From a virus: a DNA stretch of 23,240 nt. Location: the IMG/VR virus record IMGVR_UViG_3300010883_000507, positions 1 to 23,240 of that record; one strand, given 5' to 3'. The notes under the pieces were generated by a model. That model was not told the origin of the DNA. It saw only the letters and a list, made by a program, of their open reading frames with translations, and did no database searches. Each line of letters starts with the position of its first letter. Within the stretch, counting starts at the first letter, position 1. Position numbers and translations under genes: made by a program. Below are positions 8,356 through 13,748 of this stretch, piece by piece.

Positions 8356-8664
8356 CTATTCTCTATCCCCGTCTAAACACGTCATTAACTCCGCACACTT
8401 CTCATACTCCTCCCCCTCCTCAAAGTAATCCATGATAGCATCATATTCCCTCAAAGTAATACCCTCCTGGGGATCATGAGCTAAGACTGCACTTTTTCCC
8501 AGGACATGGTTACCTGTCATCAACTCCTTAAAGGTAAGCTTATTAGTAAGTACCTTATAAGAATTCTCAAATGCCAGTCTCATAAGTTTTCTTTCCAGTT
8601 CCCACTCCTCAACTTCAGTGAGCTCCTTCTCTTCCTTACTATTAGAGCCATTTAAATTATCCAT
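8356..8664 (-). CDS. Acidic protein, first gene of leftward operon (102 aa)
   Basis: I choose the ATG at 8664 (MDNLNGSNSKEEKELTEVEE) rather than an upstream extension to 8730. The upstream part encodes an unlike basic segment, and a TAGGTTTG promoter box lies inside it, only 17 nt before 8664. The leader CAAAAAATAAAAATT before this ATG is A-rich, as usual in Bacteroidota. The protein is acidic and helical, ending with a Glu/Tyr-rich segment (YFEEGEEYEKCAELMTC). No function is recognised. As operon head it could be a late regulator or an assembly chaperone. Confidence 0.65.
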   Translation of the reverse strand: MDNLNGSNSKEEKELTEVEEWELERKLMRLAFENSYKVLTNKLTFKELMTGNHVLGKSAVLAHDPQEGITLREYDAIMDYFEEGEEYEKCAELMTCLDGDRE

Positions 8665-8681
8665 AATTTTTATTTTTTGCA

Positions 8682-8689
8682 CAAACCTA
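8682..8689 (-). promoter_or_regulatory. Candidate leftward late promoter, -7 box TAGGTTTG
   Basis: The minus strand reads TAGGTTTG, a perfect TAnnTTTG element, 17 nt before the ATG at 8664 and at the head of the whole leftward operon. A weak TTG lies 16 nt upstream in place of the -33 TTTG. If used, transcription would start only about 10 nt before the gene. It suggests the host RNA polymerase drives the late operon. Confidence 0.5.
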
Positions 8690-8730
8690 TCTATACAAGA
8701 ATATACAACTTTTCTCACATATTCCCCCAT

Positions 8731-8853
8731 TCCCTAAAATAAAAAATTGTGTGTGTTATGTTGAGTAGAGGTCCAACAGTTTTGCTCCCCAGCTTATTTT
8801 CGGGTGGCTGTGTCCCCCATATTTTATTCTTAACAATTAAAATTTCAATCAAA
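8731..8853. promoter_or_regulatory. Divergent intergenic region between leftward and rightward genes
   Basis: This 123-nt stretch separates the two transcription directions. It is more GC-rich than its flanks and has competing small stems (CAGC 8790-8793 with GCTG 8807-8810; GGG with CCC nearby). Its right end turns A/T-rich (TTAACAATTAAAATTTCAAT) just before the rightward ATG. A rightward promoter is expected here, but no TAnnTTTG box is present on the plus strand. Confidence 0.35.
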
Positions 8854-9216
8854 ATGGAAAATGAAATTCAAGACAACAGTGAATTAGAAGTATACTTCTA
8901 TTCATTATCTGATACTGGCACTATCGTGTGTGTGAGTCAAGACCAAAGCTTAAACAAGTCCAAGCTTAATGGTCATGACGTGTACACTCGTCAAGAAGAA
9001 GCCAGAATTTTTGGCCTTCTTGCCTTGTGTAAAATTGATCCAGACACTGGCAAACCAGTTGCCGTGCATGGCTCAACAGTTGGTTTGAAACCTAATGCAA
9101 AGATATCTCCTGCATTTAAGTTTTCAAACACACCTGTCCTCCAGCGTGGAGATGACCCTGAACGGGGCCTCTCTGATGGAGATCCAACAGGCATGTTTTG
9201 GGTGACAGCTAGCTAA
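8854..9216 (+). CDS. Unknown 120-aa protein, GC-rich for this genome
   Basis: The ATG at 8854 follows an A/T-rich leader (AATTTCAATCAAA). A GTG-led extension to 8749 would cover the GC-rich divergent region and is unlikely. The protein starts MENEIQDNSELEVYFYSLSD, is soluble, beta-rich, and ends with a Gly/Asp-rich segment (DDPERGLSDGDPTGMFWVTAS). Codon use includes many GC-rich codons (CTC CAG CGT GGA) not seen in nearby genes, which may reflect transfer or high expression. It directly precedes the first large structured non-coding region, whose first stem begins 3 nt past the stop. No family is recognised. Confidence 0.65.
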   Translation: MENEIQDNSELEVYFYSLSDTGTIVCVSQDQSLNKSKLNGHDVYTRQEEARIFGLLALCKIDPDTGKPVAVHGSTVGLKPNAKISPAFKFSNTPVLQRGDDPERGLSDGDPTGMFWVTAS

Positions 9217-9877
9217 TAGCTGTTCCCAAATAGGGTGTAACAACCCTAACAGCCTCACTGGAAGAAACCATTGGCACCATCTACTCACTTACCAAGACCA
9301 TCCATAGAAAGCTGCGATCAGTGGACATAACCTGTCTTATGTATGGCTTGGGAGTTGATGTTGTTACAGTTACATCTACTGTTCTATCTACATTTACTTC
9401 TACCTATAGTAAAGAAGAACAAGTTCATTGATTATTTGCGTGTGTCAGTCAATGAAAGGGTATCCAAATACCATCACATAGTATGGTTACACACTATTAA
9501 AACTATTCTCTCACCAGTAATTAATAATATAGCTATAACACATAGTACTGTCTATAAAGATGAAGCTAATTTAGACTACTAGTGGATTGTTAGTTGGAGT
9601 TTGTCACTCTGATGATTCAGTATGTGTTATAGTTATGTTATAGTCTATAGGAAAAGAGTATAGGTAACCGCATAATTGGAAATCAGTAGTAGCCTTTAAA
9701 ATACTGATGTCTCTTAAAATAAAGAGATTGGCTAAACATATTGGGCCAAGCAAGACAGGAATAACGCAAGTAGAAATACTTGTGCCTGGTGCTCAATCTA
9801 ATATGGCAGTGGGTAGGTTCACCACTCTGAACTAATAGGAGATAGAGTTCAACTCTCTACATTGCCACAATACAACA
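9217..9877 (+). ncRNA. Candidate large structured RNA A (about 650 nt)
   Basis: No convincing gene lies here, but paired segments run through the whole stretch. Examples: TAGGGT 9231-9236 with ACCCTA 9243-9248, inside GCTGT/ACAGC (9219-9223/9249-9253). A multi-branched element at 9278-9360 pairs CATCtACTC, CCAA, CCAT and CATA with TATG, ATGG, TTGG and GAGTtGATG around two inner hairpins. TTCATTGA/TCAATGAA pair at 9424/9449. A perfect 12-bp helix joins 9533-9544 (CTATAACACATA) to 9621-9632. ATCAGTA/TACTGAT pair at 9682/9702. An 8-bp stem with a GAAA tetraloop spans 9765-9784. GGCAGTG/CATTGCC closes 9805-9866. The stretch is also more GC-rich than neighbouring genes. The strand is assumed from flanking genes. 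Class unknown; large ornate phage RNAs such as GOLLD or ROOL are comparisons to test. Confidence 0.6.
9805..9867 (+). ncRNA. tRNA-like domain at 3' end of structured RNA A
   Basis: A 7-bp acceptor-like stem (GGCAGTG 9805-9811 with CATTGCC 9860-9866, one G-U) is followed by A. It contains a T-arm-like hairpin TAGAG-TTCAACT-CTCTA (9843-9859) with the GTTCAA signature, and a short GGT/ACC or GTTC/GAAC arm. At 63 nt it is about 10 nt shorter than a normal tRNA, lacks the usual linker at positions 8-9, and has no clean anticodon arm with U33. It is therefore probably not a decoding tRNA; a degenerate tRNA or tRNA mimic fits better. Confidence 0.3.
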
Positions 9878-9899
9878 TTCACCACTTAAATTAATAATC
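9878..9899 (+). promoter_or_regulatory. Shared leader motif TTCACCACTTAAATTAATAAT
   Basis: This A/T-rich element directly precedes the ATG at 9900. It is nearly repeated before the ATGs at 10950, 12060 and 18048 (see the finding on leaders). It may be a phage promoter core, a ribosome-recruiting leader, or both. No Shine-Dalgarno sequence is present. Confidence 0.45.
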
Positions 9900-10439
9900 A
9901 TGACAAAAGAAGTAAAAGAAGTAAATTGGGAAACCTTACTGAAGAAAGAAAAGGACCAAGATATAGCATGGAAAATAATAGCTGATATGATAAAATCTGT
10001 TATTGTTTCCAGACAAGTATTAGATATGACATATTGTGACAGGATACTTGGCTTACAGCGTAAGCTACGGGACAAGTTATCTGATGTAAAAGGAGATCCT
10101 GCTATTTCACATGTGAATAAGACTTGGAATAATTATACTTCTGATCAGGAAGACTATAGTGAAGAGCATAGAGGTGGTGTCAAAGCATTAGAGAATATGA
10201 TTAACCATTTTGCAGCTCAATCTGGTTATGAATATATTCTTAAGGATTTAGATCTTTTAGCTGCCATTACTAAACCTAAACTTGATTGGTATAGACATCC
10301 TTATCAATGTATAGTCAGAGATGGGCTTTGTGAAGATCCTGAAGTTAATACAGCTGCACAAGATGCAATGACTATTGGTTTTCAAAAGGACTTGCAAGAT
10401 GCAGGTAATGTGAAACTTAGATGGTGGATAAGGTCTTGA
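9900..10439 (+). CDS. Unknown 179-aa accessory protein
   Basis: The protein starts MTKEVKEVNWETLLKKEKDQ, is mostly helical and charged, and has a Trp-rich end (NVKLRWWIRS). No transmembrane segment or known motif is visible. It sits between structured RNA A and a strong terminator at 10451, so it forms a one-gene unit with the upstream leader. Its position suggests an early, host-directed function, but that is only context. Confidence 0.75.
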   Translation: MTKEVKEVNWETLLKKEKDQDIAWKIIADMIKSVIVSRQVLDMTYCDRILGLQRKLRDKLSDVKGDPAISHVNKTWNNYTSDQEDYSEEHRGGVKALENMINHFAAQSGYEYILKDLDLLAAITKPKLDWYRHPYQCIVRDGLCEDPEVNTAAQDAMTIGFQKDLQDAGNVKLRWWIRS

Positions 10440-10450
10440 GTATTGTTTTA

Positions 10451-10481
10451 GAGAGATGGGGTAACCTGTCTCTCATTTTTT
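10451..10481 (+). terminator. Rho-independent terminator
   Basis: A 10-bp stem, GAGAGATGGG (10451-10460) with CCTGTCTCTC (10465-10474), including two G-U pairs, is capped by a GTAA (GNRA) tetraloop. It is followed by A and six T residues. It lies 12 nt past the stop of the 179-aa gene. Confidence 0.85.
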
Positions 10482-10501
10482 AACCTAATTAAATCACTTA
10501 A

Positions 10502-10858
10502 ATGAAGAAGGATACACACACCTATATAATTAAGAACAGGAAACCATTCTGCCTGTGGATGAATAAAGAAGTGGGAATTGCAACACGTGGTTACTTTGCC
10601 AGTACCAAGTATGTAGAAACAGAGGCAAATGAATATATTAAACAGGTATCAGGTGGTAAGTTTGGCTGGATAGACCATAATGGTCATCAGTATGTTACCA
10701 GTAAGTATGATATCAACAGACCTACAGATCAGCAGATCCATGACACATTGGAATCCCATTCCAAGTTTGCACAAGCATGTGTCAAGAAGGGACTAATTGA
10801 ACCATCAGGTATAGTCTCTATCAAAGCTCCATTATTTGGAAATGTTTGGTTGAACTAA
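10502..10858 (+). CDS. Unknown 118-aa accessory protein
   Basis: The ATG at 10502 follows AATCACTTAA, a shortened form of the shared leader. The protein starts MKKDTHTYIIKNRKPFCLWM, is basic and aromatic-rich in the first half, and ends GIVSIKAPLFGNVWLN. No motif is recognised. It lies between a terminator and a small structured spacer, and so appears to be an independent unit. Confidence 0.7.
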   Translation: MKKDTHTYIIKNRKPFCLWMNKEVGIATRGYFASTKYVETEANEYIKQVSGGKFGWIDHNGHQYVTSKYDINRPTDQQIHDTLESHSKFAQACVKKGLIEPSGIVSIKAPLFGNVWLN

Positions 10859-10925
10859 GGGTGAGTGAAAGGAAGGCAGAAACTCCTTGAGATAATATCT
10901 CTAAAACTGTCAGACATATTTAACA
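10859..10925 (+). ncRNA. Short structured spacer E
   Basis: Two nested stems are visible: GGCAG (10875-10879) with CTGTC (10907-10911, one G-U), and inside it GAGAT-AAT-ATCTC (10889-10901). No gene fits. It could be the 3' end of the upstream message, a weak terminator without a T-run, or a small regulatory leader for the next gene. Confidence 0.35.
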
Positions 10926-10949
10926 TTTACCACTTAAAACAAATTGATT
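10926..10949 (+). promoter_or_regulatory. Shared leader motif TTTACCACTTAAAAC
   Basis: The element precedes the ATG at 10950 and matches the leader before 9900 over ACCACTTAAA. This supports the ATG start at 10950 over a TTG two codons upstream. Confidence 0.4.
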
Positions 10950-11252
10950 ATGACTAGAGATAAAGGAGTACCAATGTATGAAGTAACATTAATTGACTCA
11001 CAAGCGTGGGGAGATAGTGATGACACAGAGAGTTCAGGAAGTATCTGGATAAATCCATTGTCAATTGTTAGTATGAAAGAAGTACATCAAAAATATCTTA
11101 ATCCTGAACATAAACATCCAATTGATTGGGTAAAATATGCTTCACCAACTTCTGGACCATTTATGTATACAGAAATATATCTTAATGATGGTAGAAGTAT
11201 ATGTACTTTGAGAAGAATTGAAGATATTGATAGATATTTAAGGTATTGCTAA
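10950..11252 (+). CDS. Unknown 100-aa accessory protein
   Basis: I start it at the ATG following the shared leader. It begins MTRDKGVPMYEVTLIDSQAW and looks like a small beta/alpha domain ending in a helix (RRIEDIDRYLRYC). The segment TEIYLNDGRSICTLRRIEDI is reminiscent of small host-like domains that carry a strand-turn-strand, but no family is clear. The stop codon lies within a possible 6-bp stem (AAGGTA 11240-11245 with TACCTT 11260-11265) leading into structured region B. Confidence 0.7.
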   Translation: MTRDKGVPMYEVTLIDSQAWGDSDDTESSGSIWINPLSIVSMKEVHQKYLNPEHKHPIDWVKYASPTSGPFMYTEIYLNDGRSICTLRRIEDIDRYLRYC

Positions 11253-12035
11253 AAAGTTTTACCTTTACAATGAGATAGGCCAGCCTTCGTGGCCTTAAGG
11301 ATAAACCAGTAATGGGATAAAAGGGGATAACTGTTGATGAAGGTCAACAGCCTCTGATGTGAGTTCGCTTGCATTTCACTGAAAGGTATTGTAGTATTAA
11401 TGGTATGGTGAGTAAATCCTCGTGAGGTGACTCAGTATCATTAACTCTTTGACAGGCAAGGAGTTGAGCTAGAAATAGCAATAAGAACTATAATAGATTA
11501 TGGTAGTAACATCTAGCCAGGTGTGAAGCTGTGATTAGAACTGTGTTTGGTGCTAGTAGAAATACTGTGTCAATAAGCATAGAACAATGAGTAAGCTTGG
11601 CAGCTGAAAATAGGTAGGAGTTATGATCTAAACTGTTCAAAAGACAGCATGATCATATAAACTAAGGACATCTTCTACCTTTAACCTGAAACCTTTTTTA
11701 ACTAGAAGGTCCTTTGGGACCACCAAAATTAGAAAAGCCCAATAGTTCTTGGACATTTGGAACACAATGTTCTTATCCTGCTGTAAAATGCAGGCATTGG
11801 ATAGCTAGCAAGCTTGAAGGTGAACGGAATGAGTATTATTTAAGTAACAAGAGCCATCTTGTTAATCCTGGGAAGGAGCTTAGTATGAAAAGGAAGTTAT
11901 ATCTCCAAATGTAGTGGTTGCGTATAATCAATGTACGTGAACATGTTTCCTACTTGCAGTAATGTAAGTGTGTGTGAGAGTTAGAAATGACTCAAAACGG
12001 TAACGGAAAAGGCCAACACTCAACCTTTTAAATTT
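11253..12035 (+). ncRNA. Candidate large structured RNA B (about 750 nt)
   Basis: This is the longest gene-free stretch. Stems include AGGCCA/TGGCCT (11277/11290), CTGTTGA/TCAACAG (11331/11344), and a rod pairing AATGGTA and TGAGT with ACTCA and TATCATT (11399-11442). AACTCTTTG/CAAGGAGTT form a 9-bp stem (11443-11465), GCTA-GAAA-TAGC lies at 11468-11479 and AGTA-GAAA-TACT at 11555-11566. A nested element has AGGTAG/CTACCT (11612/11675) enclosing TATGATC/GATCATA (11622/11651) and CTGT/ACAG. GGTCC-TTTG-GGACC (11708-11721), CCTGC/GCAGG (11777/11790) and AACAAG/CTTGTT (11846/11858) follow. It is followed by the same leader type as region A. Function unknown; a 66-codon frame inside (TTG at 11714) is not credible. 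Confidence 0.6.
12007..12033 (+). terminator. Weak terminator-like hairpin at end of region B
   Basis: AAAAGG (12007-12012) pairs with CCTTTT (12024-12029) around an 11-nt loop, followed by AAATTT. The stem is short and A-T rich, so it may mark the 3' end of RNA B only weakly. Confidence 0.3.
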
Positions 12036-12036
12036 A

Positions 12037-12059
12037 TTCACTCAACTAAATTAATAATT
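12037..12059 (+). promoter_or_regulatory. Shared leader motif TTCACTCAACTAAATTAATAAT
   Basis: It precedes the ATG at 12060 and is almost the same as the leader at 9878, including TAAATTAATAAT immediately before the start codon. The rest of the two regions is not visibly alike at sequence level, so this match is notable. Confidence 0.45.
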
Positions 12060-12305
12060 ATGACAGTAAAAGAATATGATAAATTAGATAGAGCTTTAGA
12101 AATATTAAATGAAGCAGAAAGAAATCTTTCTAGTATAGGAAGAGAAGATGGTGAGACACCAAGTGAAATATGTTCAGCTATGACTTATATAGATCATGCT
12201 TATGCTGAGGTAATTCAGATGTTTGATGGAGGTATAGAAACTTGTTCTGATTATGTTGAACCAAACTTTATTGTAGAAATTAAAGAACCTTTTAAAAATA
12301 AATAG
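12060..12305 (+). CDS. Unknown acidic 81-aa protein
   Basis: It starts MTVKEYDKLDRALEILNEAE and is helical and acidic in the first two thirds, ending IVEIKEPFKNK. It follows RNA B and the shared leader, and it heads a run of seven small closely packed genes reaching to 13586. No domain is recognised. Confidence 0.7.
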   Translation: MTVKEYDKLDRALEILNEAERNLSSIGREDGETPSEICSAMTYIDHAYAEVIQMFDGGIETCSDYVEPNFIVEIKEPFKNK

Positions 12306-12307
12306 TT

Positions 12308-12463
12308 ATGGATGCTCCAACTCACACAGTAGAAGAATTAGAAAAAACCATAGAGATATGGGAAGACAAAGGTATTTATGTAGCTATGGAGTATTTCTAT
12401 AGTATAAATGATTTAAATAAACAATTATGTCAAGACCCTACAGACCAACCAAGAAGAAAATAA
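12308..12463 (+). CDS. 51-aa acidic protein
   Basis: The ATG at 12308 lies 2 nt after the previous stop. The product reads MDAPTHTVEELEKTIEIWED, then a Tyr-rich middle and QPRRK at the end. It overlaps the next gene by 37 nt in another frame. Spacing and composition support translation; function is unknown. Confidence 0.55.
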   Translation: MDAPTHTVEELEKTIEIWEDKGIYVAMEYFYSINDLNKQLCQDPTDQPRRK

Positions 12464-12678
12464 TCAAGAAGATAGAACAGACTCCTCTTAGATGGAAATA
12501 TTTAATAGAGTCAAAATTGAGTAAGAATTGTAAGTTAGAAGCTGTAAAGTTAATGAGAACATATACTGGATTAGATCTTTTTACATCAAAGGATGTAGTT
12601 GATGCATTAAAGAAAGATATAACATATGATTGGACTGATTCAGATAGATTACTAAAAAGATTTGGAAAACATGATTAA
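12427..12678 (+). CDS. Small basic protein with ribosomal L7/L12 C-terminal-like motif
   Basis: The 83-aa product begins MSRPYRPTKKKIIKKIEQTP. Residues about 35-62 read LEAVKLMRTYTGLDL then TSKDVVDAL, close in pattern to the L7/L12 C-terminal signature (K-x-x-A-I-K-x-x-R-x-x-T-G-L-x-L-x-x-A-K-x-x-V). That fold recruits translation factors on the ribosome stalk. A phage protein with it might bind translation factors or use the fold only as a scaffold. The match is by eye and short. It overlaps both neighbours. Confidence 0.6.
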   Translation: MSRPYRPTKKKIIKKIEQTPLRWKYLIESKLSKNCKLEAVKLMRTYTGLDLFTSKDVVDALKKDITYDWTDSDRLLKRFGKHD

Positions 12679-12856
12679 AATTATAGATGTGTCATTATTA
12701 CAAGGTGATATGGCACTAGAATCAGTTAATAATGGCATAGTTGAGTGCTCATGTGATGAGTTTCATATATGTCAGCCTTGTTTTGAAGAATATAAAGACC
12801 CAGAATGGGAAAGAGCTTATGAAAAAGAAAGATATAATACAGGAAATGAGAGTTGA
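12671..12856 (+). CDS. 61-aa protein with Cys/His cluster
   Basis: I use the ATG at 12671, which overlaps the previous stop by 8 nt, rather than a TTG three codons upstream. The middle carries ECSCDEFHICQPCF (about residues 29-42), a C-x-C and H-x-C-x2-C arrangement that could bind one zinc. The C-terminal part is highly charged. Function is unknown. Confidence 0.6.
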   Translation: MIKIIDVSLLQGDMALESVNNGIVECSCDEFHICQPCFEEYKDPEWERAYEKERYNTGNES

Positions 12857-12968
12857 ATTTGCTACATTATGGGTAAAATCAGCTGTCCACAAGAACAGAA
12901 AGAAATATTCACGTAAATTAAAACATAGAAAAAATGAGAGAGATATCCAGTCTAAAAGTTCTACTTGA
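12846..12968 (+). CDS. 40-aa strongly basic peptide
   Basis: This frame overlaps the end of the Cys/His gene by 11 nt and the start of the next gene by 35 nt. It begins MRVEFATLWVKSAVHKNRKK and continues with many Lys/Arg/His. An ATG at 12819 in the same frame would add nine residues. Its basic charge suggests nucleic-acid or ribosome contact. It is credible because it fills a gap in a packed gene run, but it may be non-coding. Confidence 0.4.
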   Translation: MRVEFATLWVKSAVHKNRKKYSRKLKHRKNERDIQSKSST

Positions 12969-13143
12969 TACAGAAGAGTTAACTTTTGCTAATATCAGAG
13001 GACTTAGCAAAAAATATCAATTTATAAACACCCTCAACGGACAAGATAATAGAATCATTGTTAATTCAGCAGATGACTTTGATATGATCCTAAAAAGATA
13101 CAGATCAAATAGATTAAATCACATAATTGTACACACCCTTTAA
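12934..13143 (+). CDS. Unknown 69-aa protein
   Basis: The ATG follows an A-run (ACATAGAAAAA). The product begins MREISSLKVLLDTEELTFAN and ends with a basic segment (LKRYRSNRLNHIIVHTL). The alternating strand and helix pattern suggests a small alpha/beta domain. No family is recognised. Confidence 0.6.
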   Translation: MREISSLKVLLDTEELTFANIRGLSKKYQFINTLNGQDNRIIVNSADDFDMILKRYRSNRLNHIIVHTL

Positions 13144-13153
13144 AACTTATAAA

Positions 13154-13372
13154 ATGAAAAATTTAATTGAACCAGTGAGATTACTTTTAAGTATTTTCAT
13201 AACATTTATATTTACAACAACATTTATGGTAGTTGTATCTTATACTTTTGCTTTATTATTAGACAAAGACTTTCTTGATATTACTCAATCTGCATTTTTC
13301 ATTATAATGTATATAATAATGTATGTAATCCTTTTGATCACCACTCTAATGTGGTTCTTTGAAGGTGAGTAG
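13154..13372 (+). CDS. Small membrane protein, two transmembrane segments (72 aa)
   Basis: I choose the ATG at 13154, after ACTTATAAA, instead of a TTG nine codons upstream. The product has a short polar N-terminus (MKNLIEPVR), one long hydrophobic helix at about residues 9-34, a charged turn (DKDFLD) and a second hydrophobic helix at about 42-67, ending FFEGE. It will insert in the inner membrane. A holin is possible from topology, but it is far from the lysin and lies among accessory genes, so superinfection exclusion or another membrane effect is equally possible. Confidence 0.65.
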   Translation: MKNLIEPVRLLLSIFITFIFTTTFMVVVSYTFALLLDKDFLDITQSAFFIIMYIIMYVILLITTLMWFFEGE

Positions 13373-13586
13373 TTGCAACAGATGCTTACTCAATGACATT
13401 AAGAGTGAAGCAAAGAAAAAAAATTGGAAGGTGGATATATTTGATGCACCTGATATGCCTGGAAATGGTATAAATGTTTATGTTCACCCAAAACATATAG
13501 AAATTACAGAAGATAACAAAGATGAACATGAATATTACTTTGCATCTTGGTTTATGGAAGTTGGAGATGAATGTGAGTGTGATTGA
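13359..13586 (+). CDS. 75-aa protein with N- and C-terminal Cys pairs, non-ATG start
   Basis: There is no ATG before the domain; the frame begins with TTG at 13359 or GTG at 13365, both inside the end of the membrane-protein gene. It reads SSCNRCLLNDIKSEAKKKNW near the start and ends DECECD, so CxxC and CxC could form one zinc site. The middle looks like an alpha/beta domain. The start is uncertain. Confidence 0.5.
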   Translation: MKVSSCNRCLLNDIKSEAKKKNWKVDIFDAPDMPGNGINVYVHPKHIEITEDNKDEHEYYFASWFMEVGDECECD

Positions 13587-13748
13587 ATAGTGCACAATGG
13601 GTCTTGAGAGCACTTTAAATATTGTAAGACACCTACGCCATAAGCTATGGTCACAGGAGAGAACCTGGAAGCTCAAAAACTCTATGCTGGCAAACATATA
13701 GAGGAAGAGTAATCTTCTTCTAATAACTGCCATTAAAACCACAAACTT
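13587..13748 (+). ncRNA. Short structured spacer C
   Basis: The 162-nt gap holds five small stems: GTGC/GCAC (13593/13612 area), CCAT/ATGG (13638/13647), CAGG/CCTG (13654/13664), CTCTAT/ATAGAG (13680/13698) and, directly adjacent, GAAGA-GTAA-TCTTC (13704-13717) followed by TTCTAATAA. The last may be a terminator without a long T-run. The right end (AAAACCACAAACTT) leads to the ATG at 13749. Any antisense frame here is not credible. Confidence 0.4.

Noticed and set aside
8665-8730. Upstream 22-codon extension of the acidic operon-head gene
   Set aside because: The candidate promoter box lies in it, and the encoded part is basic and unlike the rest of the protein.
8991-9194. Antisense 67-codon frame in the 120-aa gene
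   Set aside because: It exists because the GC-rich gene lacks stops on the other strand; no start context.
9343-9582. Forward 79-codon frame in structured region A
   Set aside because: Its start lies inside a strong paired element (ATGG of 9343-9346), it has no A/T-rich leader, and its Leu/His-rich composition is unlike real genes here.
11466-11481. A 16-nt match (GAGCTAGAAATAGCAA) to the stem-loop of engineered Cas9 guide RNAs
   Set aside because: It is a GAAA-capped 4-bp stem within structured region B. No Cas gene, repeat array or further scaffold sequence lies nearby, so it is coincidence.
11714-11914. Forward 66-codon frame with TTG start in region B
   Set aside because: It crosses several stems, lacks a leader, and its start lies within the GGTCC/GGACC hairpin.
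11253-12035. Group I intron in region B
   Set aside because: I looked for the usual core segments and found no convincing P7/P3 pairing; no split gene flanks the region and no homing nuclease lies in it.
13386-13742. Antisense 118-codon frame
   Set aside because: It is the complement of the 75-aa gene and structured spacer C; the Cys/Phe/Ile-rich product looks like a shadow.
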